Of a stretch of 64,000 nt of DNA, positions 36,256 to 43,401 are shown one piece after another (the first letter of the stretch is position 1; each line of letters opens with the position of its first letter). A model generated the notes under the pieces. The model made no database searches. It was not told the origin of the DNA and worked only from the letters and a program-made list of their open reading frames with translations. Made by a program: the position numbers and the translations under genes. This DNA comes from Streptococcus sanguinis (lineage in GTDB: Bacteria > Bacillota > Bacilli > Lactobacillales > Streptococcaceae). The stretch is taken from contig NZ_JAHZPA010000001.1 in the NCBI RefSeq assembly GCF_019929225.1, positions 18,805-82,804 on the forward strand, given 5' to 3'.

Positions 36256-36283
36256 TTGACTTGTAGGCTGAAAGTGTTATACT
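36256..36283 (+). promoter_or_regulatory. Strong promoter of the candidate small RNA
   Basis: -35 TTGACT (36256-36261), 16-base spacer, extended -10 TGTTATACT (hexamer 36278-36283). It is followed by a short terminated transcript rather than a nearby gene start. Confidence 0.7.
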
Positions 36284-36289
36284 AAATGA

Positions 36290-36391
36290 GTACCTTCATT
36301 GGTTTACCTCAAACCTGTTGTGATGTAAGTTAATGAAGCCTTAACCACGCTGTTTGCTGAGCTTGACTCCGGGCAGTGTGGCTATTTTTTT
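36290..36391 (+). ncRNA. Candidate small RNA or attenuated leader of about 100 nt
   Basis: Between a strong promoter and an intrinsic terminator lies about 100 bases with no reading frame of note. Structure: CTTCATT (about 36294) can pair with AATGAAG (about 36332), enclosing TTTACCTCAAACC, a segment complementary to ribosome binding sites. A terminator follows: TAACCACGCTG (36342-36352) with CAGTGTGGCTA (36374-36384) and seven T. It lies upstream of trmL, so it could instead be that gene's attenuator. I cannot place it in a known family; an asd-type or other lactic-acid-bacterial RNA would be the first to compare. Confidence 0.55.
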
Positions 36392-36426
36392 ATCTAAAGA
36401 AAAATACTAGGAAAAATATTCTTATT

Positions 36427-36930
36427 ATGAAAAATCATATTGTTCTTTTTGAACCTCAGATTCCGCAGAATACTGGCAATATTGCCCGTACTTGCGCCGC
36501 GACTAATTCACCGCTTCACATCATCAAGCCCATGGGTTTTCCCATTGATGACCGTAAGATGAAGCGGGCGGGATTGGACTATTGGGATAAGCTGAACATC
36601 ACCTATTATGAGAGTTTAGAAGATTTTATGGAGCAGATGAACGGCAACCTTTATCTGATTTCTAAGTTTGCAGAGAAGGTCTATTCTGAGGAAAATTTTG
36701 AAGCAGAAGGTTCGCACTATTTTATGTTTGGTCGAGAGGACAAGGGTCTGCCAGAGGAATTTATGCGTCGTCATCCAGAGAAGGCACTGCGTATTCCCAT
36801 GAATGATCAGCATGTTCGCAGCCTCAATGTTTCAAACACAGTCTGTATGATTGTTTATGAAGCCCTGCGCCAGCAGAATTTTGCTGGCTTAGATTTGGTA
36901 CACGAGTATGAAGCGGACAAGCTGAAGTAG
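36427..36930 (+). CDS. trmL: tRNA (cytidine/uridine-34 2'-O)-methyltransferase TrmL
   Basis: Small SPOUT methylase that modifies the wobble ribose of leucine tRNAs. 167 residues from ATG 36427 ([22 protein letters not shown]); the upstream extension runs back into the terminator and is not coding. Knot motifs: [11 protein letters not shown] and [26 protein letters not shown] good ribosome site is lacking (only AGGA, 13 bases away), so expression may be low. Confidence 0.93.
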   Translation: MKNHIVLFEPQIPQNTGNIARTCAATNSPLHIIKPMGFPIDDRKMKRAGLDYWDKLNITYYESLEDFMEQMNGNLYLISKFAEKVYSEENFEAEGSHYFMFGREDKGLPEEFMRRHPEKALRIPMNDQHVRSLNVSNTVCMIVYEALRQQNFAGLDLVHEYEADKLK

Positions 36931-37013
36931 CGGAATGAATGTATCTAAGCAGTTAATTTTCCTAATAGATAGAACACTATTGTTGAAACATTTTTAATTA
37001 CATCAATCAAATT

Positions 37014-37036
37014 GCTTGCTCTGGCAGGCTTTTTTT
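37014..37036 (+). terminator. Terminator after trmL, overlapping the ribU promoter
   Basis: GCTTGC and GCAGGC form a short stem with loop TCTG, followed by seven T. The same bases supply a -35-like TTGCTC (37016-37021) for a TATGAT -10 (37039-37044, spacer 17) in front of the riboswitch. Confidence 0.55.
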
Positions 37037-37050
37037 GTTATGATAATGAT

Positions 37051-37193
37051 GTCTTCAGGGCAGGGTGAGATTCCCGACCGGCGGTAACTTTTGGCTTGGA
37101 AATGTTTTTTTCTCAATGCCAAATCAAGTCCGCGAGCGCAAGCTGATGTGGTGAGATTCCACAACCGACAGTATAGTCTGGATGGGAGAAGAC
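37051..37193 (+). ncRNA. FMN riboswitch (RFN element)
   Basis: Conserved RFN core is plain: GTCTTC (P1 5' side, 37051-37056), GGGCAGGGTGAGATTCCC and GACCGGCGGTAA, later GTCCGCGAGCGC, GTGAGATTCCAC and the closing GATGGGAGAAGAC whose GAAGAC pairs with P1 (37188-37193). It binds FMN and controls ribU downstream. A long variable arm lies between the two conserved halves. Confidence 0.96.
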
Positions 37194-37329
37194 GAGAGGC
37201 AGTGAAGCATTCTTGCCGTTTAATCTTTATTTAAGGGCTGAGCCTTATACTAAATAATCATTAGCTGACAAGCCTTTTTTCAGTGGCCTTTCCGGCTTCT
37301 CTAATTTTTATAAATTGGAGGAACCTGTG
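37194..37329 (+). promoter_or_regulatory. Expression platform between FMN riboswitch and ribU
   Basis: AAGCC (about 37271) and GGCTT (about 37293) can form a stem, followed by a T-rich stretch and then TTGGAGGAA, the ribU ribosome site. It could work by termination or by hiding the ribosome site; I cannot decide. Confidence 0.45.
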
Positions 37330-37887
37330 ATGACAAATACTCGTAAGTTGGCGATTGTAGCAGTTTTATCTGCTCTATCATTTCTACTCATGTTTTATGA
37401 GATTCCCTTGATAACCGAGTTTCTAAAGTTGGATTTTTCAATTATTCCGATTTTACTGGCTTTGGTAGTCTTGGATTTAAAAAGCTCTCTAGCAGTGCTC
37501 TTGATTCGCTCTGTCTTAAAGCTAGCTTTGAATAATAATGGTGTAGGTACTCTAATCGGTCTACCCATGAATATACTAGCGGTAGCAGTCTTTGTTTGTG
37601 CTTTTTCCCTCTTGTGGAAAAAAAGGAAGAGCTTGTTTGACTATGTAAAGGCTTCTTTGGTAGCAACACTCGGTCTAACGATTACTATGATCGTTCTAAA
37701 TGTCGTTTATGCTGTGCCTCTCTATGCGAGGTTTGCTGGTTTTGATATTAATAAAGCATTTGGTCTTTCCAAGTATCTGCTGACCATGATTGTCCCCTTT
37801 AACCTATTAGAAGGAGTGATCTGGGCTGCTGTCTTTTGGCTAATTTACAAACTCTTACAGCCCGTTCTAAAACGCTATGAAAAATAA
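37330..37887 (+). CDS. ribU: Riboflavin ECF transporter substrate component RibU
   Basis: Membrane S-component that binds riboflavin and works with shared ECF A/T modules encoded elsewhere. 185 residues from ATG 37330 (the TTG at 37315 is in the GGAGG site), about six helices; LAIVAVLSALSFLLMF near the N-terminus carries the small-residue face typical of S-components. The FMN riboswitch upstream makes riboflavin the expected substrate. Confidence 0.95.
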   Translation: MTNTRKLAIVAVLSALSFLLMFYEIPLITEFLKLDFSIIPILLALVVLDLKSSLAVLLIRSVLKLALNNNGVGTLIGLPMNILAVAVFVCAFSLLWKKRKSLFDYVKASLVATLGLTITMIVLNVVYAVPLYARFAGFDINKAFGLSKYLLTMIVPFNLLEGVIWAAVFWLIYKLLQPVLKRYEK

Positions 37888-38527
37888 ACAATCTTATCTA
37901 ACAAAGGGCTCTTTTGCCCTTTTACTTTTCGTCATGCTAGGCTACATGGTCAAGTTTTATCCTGAGCAGCTGACCAGCTTTGATACTCCGATTCAGACCT
38001 GGCTGCGGGGAGACTTACCTGCAACTTTGACGACATTTTTCAAACTTGTAACCAGTGTAATTGATCCGATGGGGATTATCATCTGGGTCTCGGCTCTTGT
38101 CCTTTTTTTTCTTTACAAAAAATGGAAGCTGGAGGCTGCCTTGCTAGCGGGAAATCTGGTCTTACATGGGATTTTGATTAAGCTGATTAAACTCGTCTAC
38201 CAAAGAAGCCGGCCCAGTATTTCGCATTTGGTCAAAGAAGGTGGTTATTCTTTCCCGAGCGGACATGCCATGGCGACAGCCATTGTTGTTGGGACCTTGA
38301 TTATCATTGTCCAGCAACGAATTCAAAACCAAAAAATCAAACGCTTGGTGCAAGCTTTGCTCCTGGTCTACATCTTAACTGTTATGGCATCCAGAGTCTA
38401 TCTGGGCGTGCACTATCCGACAGATGTTATCGGAGGAGCCTTGATGGGCTTTGCCATCCTCAATATCGAATTTCCCTTTTATGACAAGCTGCGTTTTCAG
38501 TGGCGTTTCAAGGGAAAGCAGAAATAA
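37877..38527 (+). CDS. PAP2-family membrane phosphatase
   Basis: 216 residues, about six helices, with the three-part phosphatase signature: KLVYQRSRPS, FPSGHAMA and SRVYLGVHYPTDVIGG. Such proteins dephosphorylate phosphatidic acid, phosphatidylglycerophosphate or undecaprenyl pyrophosphate. It overlaps ribU by 11 bases and is thus under the FMN riboswitch. Confidence 0.92.
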   Translation: MKNKQSYLTKGSFALLLFVMLGYMVKFYPEQLTSFDTPIQTWLRGDLPATLTTFFKLVTSVIDPMGIIIWVSALVLFFLYKKWKLEAALLAGNLVLHGILIKLIKLVYQRSRPSISHLVKEGGYSFPSGHAMATAIVVGTLIIIVQQRIQNQKIKRLVQALLLVYILTVMASRVYLGVHYPTDVIGGALMGFAILNIEFPFYDKLRFQWRFKGKQK

Positions 38528-38538
38528 ATAGAGATGAG

Positions 38539-38563
38539 AAAGGCTGGCTTTGCCAGCCTTTTT
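38539..38563 (+). terminator. Terminator after the PAP2 gene
   Basis: AAAGGCTGGC and GCCAGCCTTT form a perfect 10-bp stem with a TTT loop, followed by T residues. Confidence 0.9.
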
Positions 38564-38566
38564 GTC

Positions 38567-38595
38567 TTGACAAAGAAAGTCTCTTTCTTTATGAT
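38567..38595 (+). promoter_or_regulatory. Promoter of the MGMT-like gene
   Basis: Consensus -35 TTGACA (38567-38572), 17-base spacer, -10 TATGAT (38590-38595). Confidence 0.75.
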
Positions 38596-38622
38596 AGGAG
38601 CAAACTAGTTTAGGAGGCTAGC

Positions 38623-38931
38623 ATGTCCAATTTAAATAGAGAACTCATCGATGCTGTTTTGGCATTAGTAGATAGCATTCCCTCTGGGCGCGTGGCGACC
38701 TATGGCCAGCTTGCCCGTTTGATTGGGCGGCCTAAAAACGCTCGCTTGGTGGGAAAGATTCTCAGTCAGTCGGAACTTTATGGTAGCAAGCATCCTTGCC
38801 ACCGGGTAGTCAATGCAGCAGGGCGCCTCGCACCAGGCTGGGAAGACCAGAAACACTTGCTTTGGGCAGAAGGAGTGGACTTGAAGGCTAATGGCTGTGT
38901 GGATCTCAAGCATTATCAATGGGAGGAATGA
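38623..38931 (+). CDS. Small MGMT/ATL-type DNA alkylation protein
   Basis: 102 residues corresponding only to the DNA-binding C-domain of O6-methylguanine methyltransferase: GRVATYGQLARLIGRPKNARLVG and the active-site loop HPCHRVVNAAGRLAPGW. Cys is present in PCHR (alkyltransferase-like proteins usually have Trp here), so methyl transfer is conceivable. The N-terminal domain of Ada/Ogt is absent. It probably repairs or flags alkylated guanines; activity is uncertain. Confidence 0.85.
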   Translation: MSNLNRELIDAVLALVDSIPSGRVATYGQLARLIGRPKNARLVGKILSQSELYGSKHPCHRVVNAAGRLAPGWEDQKHLLWAEGVDLKANGCVDLKHYQWEE

Positions 38932-38983
38932 TTTCCTTCTTTCCTTGTGAAAGAGGGAATTTTTGTTTCTAAACTCTTTTTTG

Positions 38984-38992
38984 TGGTAGAAT
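38984..38992 (+). promoter_or_regulatory. Extended -10 box 7 bases before the ytqA start
   Basis: TGGTAGAAT (hexamer 38987-38992) with TTGTTT at 38963-38968 (spacer 18). The expected start point coincides with ATG 39000, so this transcript also seems leaderless. Confidence 0.55.
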
Positions 38993-38999
38993 GAAAGGT

Positions 39000-39938
39000 A
39001 TGAAATCTTACAATTCATTGAATGATTATTATCGAAAACTTTTTGGTGAAAAAACTTTTAAGGTGCCTATTGATGCGGGCTTTGACTGTCCCAATCGGGA
39101 TGGTACGGTAGCGCATGGAGGCTGTACCTTCTGTACCGTTTCAGGCTCGGGCGATGCCATTGTGGCACCAGATGCGCCTATTCGCGAGCAGTTTTATAAG
39201 GAAATTGACTTTATGCACCGCAAGTGGCCGGATGTTCGCAAGTATCTGGTCTATTTCCAGAACTTCACCAATACTCATGAGAAGCTTGAAGTAATCCGCG
39301 AGCGCTATGAGCAAGCCATTAATGAGCCAGGCGTCGTTGGACTTAATATCGGTACTCGGCCGGACTGTTTGCCCGACGAGACCATTGCCTACTTGGCTGA
39401 CTTGTCTGAGCGTATGCATGTGACTGTAGAGTTGGGCCTTCAGACTACCTATGAGGAGACTTCGGATCTCATCAACCGTGCCCATTCTTATGAGCTCTAT
39501 GTGGAGACGGTCCAGCGAGTCCGTAGGCTGGCTCCCAAGGCGGAGATTGTCTCTCACTTGATTAACGGCCTGCCGGGAGAGACCCATGAGATGATGCTGG
39601 AGAATGTCCGCCGCTGTGTGACGGACAATGACATTCAGGGGATCAAGCTTCACCTGCTTCACTTGATGACCAATACCCGCATGCAGAGGGATTATCATGA
39701 GGGGCGGCTGCAGCTGCTCAGTCAGGAGGAGTATGTCTCCATCGTCTGCGACCAACTGGAGATTATCCCCGAGCATATCGTCATCCACCGCATCACTGGA
39801 GACGCCCCGCGAGATATGTTGATTGGCCCCATGTGGAGCCTCAATAAATGGGAAGTTCTCAATGCCATCGAGGCAGAAATGCGTCGTCGTGGCAGCAAGC
39901 AAGGCTGTAAAGCAAAGGAGCAGAGATTCGTATGTTAA
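39000..39938 (+). CDS. mnmL: Radical SAM protein YtqA, proposed MnmL
   Basis: 312 residues from ATG 39000 (an in-frame ATG at 38991 overlaps the -10 box). TIGR01212-type radical SAM enzyme: the 4Fe-4S site is CPNRDGTVAHGGCTFC, followed by GTRPDCLPDE and ELGLQTTYEET. It is paired with the YtqB methylase downstream, as in B. subtilis. The pair has been proposed to act in the alternative route to mnm5s2U in tRNA anticodons of Gram-positives. That assignment is from my knowledge of recent work, not from this sequence. Confidence 0.85.
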   Translation: MKSYNSLNDYYRKLFGEKTFKVPIDAGFDCPNRDGTVAHGGCTFCTVSGSGDAIVAPDAPIREQFYKEIDFMHRKWPDVRKYLVYFQNFTNTHEKLEVIRERYEQAINEPGVVGLNIGTRPDCLPDETIAYLADLSERMHVTVELGLQTTYEETSDLINRAHSYELYVETVQRVRRLAPKAEIVSHLINGLPGETHEMMLENVRRCVTDNDIQGIKLHLLHLMTNTRMQRDYHEGRLQLLSQEEYVSIVCDQLEIIPEHIVIHRITGDAPRDMLIGPMWSLNKWEVLNAIEAEMRRRGSKQGCKAKEQRFVC

Positions 39939-40483
39939 GACCCTTACAGATGGCCCATGCCTTTTTGGCAGAAGTCGTGACCAAGGAAGACACCGTAGTG
40001 GATGCTACTATGGGCAACGGGCATGACACCCTTTTTCTAGCTAAGTTGGCCAAGCAAGTCTACGCTTTTGACATTCAGGAGCAGGCTGTAGAAAAGACTC
40101 GCCAGCGCTTGGCAGAAGCGGACTTGGACAATGCTCAGTTAATCTTGGCTGGCCATGAGACTCTGGACCAATACACAGACCAGTTCAAGGCTGCCATTTT
40201 TAATCTTGGCTACCTGCCTTCGGCGGACAAGTCTGTCATTACCCGCCCTGATACGACGCTGGAAGCTTTGGAAAAAGTCTGTCAAAGCTTAGAAAAAGGC
40301 GGTCGTGCAGCGATCATGATTTACTACGGGCATGAAGGTGGCGAAGTTGAAAAAGATGCGGTGCTAGACTTCGTCAGTCAGCTGCCTCAACAGGACTTCA
40401 CCGTTGCCCTCTACAAGACCGTCAATCAGATTAACAATCCGCCTTTCTTGGTCATGATTGAGAAATTGAGAGAAGGAACTTGA
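39932..40483 (+). CDS. mnmM: Class I SAM methyltransferase YtqB / MnmM
   Basis: 183 residues. SAM site DATMGNGHDTLFLAKL; later FNLGYLPSADKS and AIMIYYGHEGGEVE, typical of the YtqB family, which methylates 5-aminomethyl-2-thiouridine in tRNA (MnmM). Overlaps the radical SAM gene by 7 bases, so both are translated together. Confidence 0.9.
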   Translation: MLRPLQMAHAFLAEVVTKEDTVVDATMGNGHDTLFLAKLAKQVYAFDIQEQAVEKTRQRLAEADLDNAQLILAGHETLDQYTDQFKAAIFNLGYLPSADKSVITRPDTTLEALEKVCQSLEKGGRAAIMIYYGHEGGEVEKDAVLDFVSQLPQQDFTVALYKTVNQINNPPFLVMIEKLREGT

Positions 40484-40488
40484 GATAC

Positions 40489-40550
40489 AATAAGGATACA
40501 GAGAGAAAAGCCAGATAATAGGAGCTTTCAGTACTGTATCCTTATTTTTT
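40489..40550 (+). terminator. Large terminator after mnmM
   Basis: AATAAGGATACAG and CTGTATCCTTATT form a perfect 13-bp stem; the 32-nt loop contains a nested AAAGC/GCTTT hairpin. Six T follow. It marks the left edge of the AT-rich segment. Confidence 0.85.
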
Positions 40551-40613
40551 AAATCGTGAAAATCGAATAATTAGGTCTAAATGAAGAGAATTGAGGTGTG
40601 TGTAAATTTAAAA

Positions 40614-40644
40614 TCTTATATTTTCTTACATAGAAGATATAAGA
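40614..40644 (+). repeat. Inverted repeat upstream of the TetR promoter
   Basis: TCTTATATTTTCT and AGAAGATATAAGA around TACAT (one mismatch), ending 3 bases before the -35 box. It may be an operator for the adjacent TetR-type regulator. Confidence 0.45.
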
Positions 40645-40647
40645 CTT

Positions 40648-40676
40648 TTGACATTTTTCAATTTATATGATATTCT
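40648..40676 (+). promoter_or_regulatory. Promoter of the TetR-ABC operon
   Basis: -35 TTGACA (40648-40653), 17-base spacer, -10 TATTCT (40671-40676). Confidence 0.7.
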
Positions 40677-40691
40677 ATGACTGTAAAATCA

Positions 40692-40711
40692 AAAAACGTC
40701 ACAGCGTTTTT
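40692..40711 (+). promoter_or_regulatory. Palindrome in the TetR gene leader, likely operator
   Basis: AAAAACG-TCACAG-CGTTTTT, perfect 7-bp arms, located just downstream of the predicted transcription start and directly before the AGGAGG site. A natural position for autorepression by the encoded TetR protein. Confidence 0.5.
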
Positions 40712-40722
40712 AGGAGGAAGTT

Positions 40723-41319
40723 ATGGCTACTGCTTTTACTACTGAAGAAAAAGAAGTAATTAGAAAGAAATTACATAAAGTTGCAAAGGAATGCCTTCAA
40801 AGATATGGGGTTAAGAAAACCACAGTTGACCAGATGGCAGCAATGGTAGATATTTCCAAAGGTTCTTTTTATAATTTTTATTCCTCAAAAGAAATGTTAT
40901 TTTTTGCGGTCTTAGAAGAATATCAAATAGATGTTATGAATCGCCTGACAGAACAATTAGATATGGAAGCCAAGATAGATACAAATCGTCTGGTAGAGTT
41001 ACTTTATGATTTTTATCAAGGTTTTCGCTATTCATTTATGTATACCATATTTAAAAATCATGAAATGGAATTACTCGTAAGAAAATTACCAAAAGAGGCG
41101 ATAACAAATCATCACCTGATAGATGATAGGATGGTTAAAAAAATTGTATCCCGAATAAACATTAGAGAAAATGTATCGGTAGAAATCGTCTCTGCTTTAT
41201 TTAGAACGATTGCTATGACTATTCTACACATCGAGGAAATAGGTGAAAAACAATTTGATACTACATTGAAGTTAGTCATACAAGGAGTTGTGGAACAAAT
41301 TACTAAGGAGGATAGGTAA
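40723..41319 (+). CDS. TetR-family transcriptional regulator
   Basis: 198 residues. The N-terminal helix-turn-helix is GVKKTTVDQMAAMVDISKGSFYNFY; the ligand domain is helical and lacks recognisable identity. It shares a base with the ABC ATPase gene downstream, so it most probably regulates that exporter. The codons are AT-rich compared with the flanking core genes, suggesting transfer from a lower-GC Firmicute. Confidence 0.88.
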   Translation: MATAFTTEEKEVIRKKLHKVAKECLQRYGVKKTTVDQMAAMVDISKGSFYNFYSSKEMLFFAVLEEYQIDVMNRLTEQLDMEAKIDTNRLVELLYDFYQGFRYSFMYTIFKNHEMELLVRKLPKEAITNHHLIDDRMVKKIVSRINIRENVSVEIVSALFRTIAMTILHIEEIGEKQFDTTLKLVIQGVVEQITKEDR

Positions 41320-42272
41320 TGGTGAAAGAAGCAATTAGAACCGCAAACCTTTCTAAAAGATATGGAACAAAAAATGTTGTCAACAACTTGAATCTATCAA
41401 TAAAAAGTGGTGAAATAGTAGGTTTTTTAGGACTAAATGGTGCAGGGAAAACAACGACGATGAGAATGATGCTAGGATTGATAAAATCTACATCAGGAGA
41501 ATGTTATATCCAAGGAAAAAAGTTAGACCTGAGTAATTTAGAACTTCGAAATGAAATAGGTTATATTATTGAGACACCTTATTCTTATCCAGACTTAACT
41601 GTGAGAGAAAATTTAGAAATCGTTAGTAAATTAAGAGGGGTTAATAAAGATAATATTGACTGGGTAATTGAAAAATTAAAACTAAAGCAATATGAACATA
41701 AACAGGAGAAGCATCTTTCTTTAGGAAATGTTGCGCGTTTAGGAATTGCAAAAGCGATTATTCATAAACCTAAAATTCTAATTCTTGATGAGCCAACAAA
41801 TGGATTAGACCCTTTTGGAGTTATTGAAGTGAGGGAACTATTAAAGGAATTAGCAAATAATTTCGGCACAACTGTTCTTATTTCAAGTCATAATCTGGAA
41901 GAAATATCTAAAATTGCTACTAGGATAGTTATTGTACATGAGGGCAGACTTATAAGAGAAGTTGAAAGCAATGAATTAGAACAGTACTTAGAAAAGAGGT
42001 TACTAGTAACTGGATCTAATAATAAGGCCATGAAAGAAGTATTATCTAACCATGGCTATCATGTAAACATTCAATCAGACACAGAAAATAATATCGATTT
42101 CTTAGAACTAATTGATAAAAAATCTGTGGAATATCCGGAAGAAATTGCTACATTGCTAGTTAATGCAGGTTATCCACCCAAATCGCTGGCTGTTGAAAAA
42201 GAAGATTTAGAGCATTATTTCTTAAGAATACTGAATGACTATAATGGAGGTGTTTCGAATGAAAAAGCTTAG
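41319..42272 (+). CDS. ABC transporter ATP-binding protein (exporter type)
   Basis: 317 residues, CcmA/drug-export family. Walker A GLNGAGKTTTMRMML, signature LSLGNVARLGIAKA (the usual second Gly is followed by Asn), Walker B ILILDEPTNGLDP, switch His in SSHNLEE. The C-terminal 100 residues are an accessory domain as in bacitracin- or lantibiotic-type pumps. Together with the next gene it should form a two-component exporter; the substrate is unknown. Confidence 0.9.
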   Translation: MVKEAIRTANLSKRYGTKNVVNNLNLSIKSGEIVGFLGLNGAGKTTTMRMMLGLIKSTSGECYIQGKKLDLSNLELRNEIGYIIETPYSYPDLTVRENLEIVSKLRGVNKDNIDWVIEKLKLKQYEHKQEKHLSLGNVARLGIAKAIIHKPKILILDEPTNGLDPFGVIEVRELLKELANNFGTTVLISSHNLEEISKIATRIVIVHEGRLIREVESNELEQYLEKRLLVTGSNNKAMKEVLSNHGYHVNIQSDTENNIDFLELIDKKSVEYPEEIATLLVNAGYPPKSLAVEKEDLEHYFLRILNDYNGGVSNEKA

Positions 42273-43035
42273 TTCCTGTATTTTAATTGAATGGAAAAAG
42301 TTAATAAAATCAAAACTTTCCATCGTAACTGCTTGTTCTATCTGTTTAGTTCCTTTTATTGTTGGGTTGTTTGCAACTATGATGAAATATCCAGAGAATT
42401 TCAAAAATCTTGGTTTGATTTCTGCAAAAATGGAAATGATGAGGATAACAGACTGGTCGTCGTACTTAATGACCGTATCACAAGTCATTTCTGTTGGGGG
42501 ATTGCTCATTTTTGGATTTACAGCATCTTGGATTTTTGGTAGAGAATATTCTGATAAAACGATGATAGACTTATTAGCACTCCCGATGAAAAGAGATACA
42601 ATCGTATTATCCAAGTTTATCGTTATCGCTCTATGGAGCTATATTCTATCAATTTTTGCTCTTTTATTAGGATTATTAGCTGGCAATCTGATTGGACTTG
42701 AGGGTGGGAGCTTAATGGTGATTTTCAAAGGTATACTTACTTTTGTTTTTTGTACTACTCTTACGATCGTACTCTCTACTCCAGTGGCTTTTTTTGCTTG
42801 TTTAGGCCGGGGATATTTGTCTCCATTGGCATTTATTATTTTTACTATTATTTTTTCTCAGCTTGGTTCTGCTCTTAACTTTGGGAAATACATTCCATGG
42901 GCGATTCCTGCACTCGCAAGTGGTATTGCAGGAAAAGCACTATTGAATTTTGGGAGCATTGTCAGTTTATTTGGGGTAAGTATTCTAGGTCTTATCGCAA
43001 CAATAGCTTGGTGGAGATATGCTGATTACGATTAA
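42259..43035 (+). CDS. ABC-2 type permease
   Basis: 258 residues from ATG 42259 (GGAGGTG upstream), about six membrane helices (SIVTACSICLVPFIVGLFA, ISVGGLLIFGFTASWIFG and four more), with the ABC-2 sequence FGREYSDKTMIDLLALPMKRD. Overlaps the ATPase gene by 14 bases. Partner of the preceding ATPase; a role in antimicrobial-peptide resistance is possible but unproved. Confidence 0.88.
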   Translation: MKKLSSCILIEWKKLIKSKLSIVTACSICLVPFIVGLFATMMKYPENFKNLGLISAKMEMMRITDWSSYLMTVSQVISVGGLLIFGFTASWIFGREYSDKTMIDLLALPMKRDTIVLSKFIVIALWSYILSIFALLLGLLAGNLIGLEGGSLMVIFKGILTFVFCTTLTIVLSTPVAFFACLGRGYLSPLAFIIFTIIFSQLGSALNFGKYIPWAIPALASGIAGKALLNFGSIVSLFGVSILGLIATIAWWRYADYD

Positions 43036-43095
43036 AATGAAGTGATGAAAATGCTAATAACACGAAACTAAGTCTTATTCATTTCCATTCAAAAC

Positions 43096-43131
43096 AACCC
43101 CTCCTGTTCAGATTGAAAAACAAGAGGGGTT
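43096..43131 (+). terminator. Terminator after the ABC permease
   Basis: AACCCCTC and GAGGGGTT, perfect 8-bp stem with a 20-nt loop. The T run is weak. The 3' arm abuts the transposase remnant and may belong to it. Confidence 0.5.
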
Positions 43132-43303
43132 ATATTATGACAATCGAAAGTTTTGGGGGAGAGGGGACTATGTGAATATCGTTGGCCTAAATGAAAAGAT
43201 AGTTTCTAATATACGTGATTTGGAAAAAATGACCTTGTCTTTGATAAGTTAAGTGTCAAAGCGTTCTCAGATGGCAGTTTTAGAACAAGGTAAAATCCCG
43301 TTT
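43127..43303 (+). pseudogene. Truncated, frameshifted IS200/IS605-family TnpA
   Basis: Only the C-terminal part of a Y1-type (HUH) transposase remains. The frame gives YYDNRKFWGRGDYVNIVGLN, which matches the conserved NRxFWGRGYYVxTVG block near the end of TnpA. After a frameshift near 43245 it continues DKLSVKAFSDGS, matching the DQLSVKEF region. The catalytic HUH and Tyr parts are absent. A CCCGT-TTTC-ACGGG hairpin at 43297-43310 resembles the subterminal hairpin at the right end of these elements. Confidence 0.72.
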
Positions 43304-43310
43304 TCACGGG
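43297..43310 (+). mobile_element. Right-end-like hairpin of the IS200/IS605 remnant
   Basis: CCCGT and ACGGG with loop TTTC. IS200/IS605 elements end in such imperfect or perfect hairpins instead of terminal inverted repeats. Confidence 0.4.
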
Positions 43311-43333
43311 TGGTTATGACTTCTCAAAATGAG

Positions 43334-43393
43334 AAAAAAGCAGTAAACCTTTGTGATTTACTGTTTTAAACATTCTTCGATTTAATTAGACAA
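43334..43393. repeat. 60-bp repeat, copy A (3' side of the EamA gene)
   Basis: Direct repeat of 44779-44838: by hand alignment 52 of 60 bases agree without gaps. It contains an AAAGCAGTAAA / TTTACTGTTTT hairpin. Read on the minus strand the hairpin is followed by CTTTTTTCTC, so it works as terminator for the EamA gene. Confidence 0.75.
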
Positions 43394-43401
43394 ACTAGGA
43401 T

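Noticed and set aside
36290..36391. preQ1-II, FMN or cyclic di-AMP riboswitch upstream of trmL
   Set aside because: None of the conserved cores is present; only a hairpin plus terminator is visible.
39141..39902. 253-codon frame antisense to the radical SAM gene
   Set aside because: Long only because of the codon bias of the real gene; the product has no recognisable motif.
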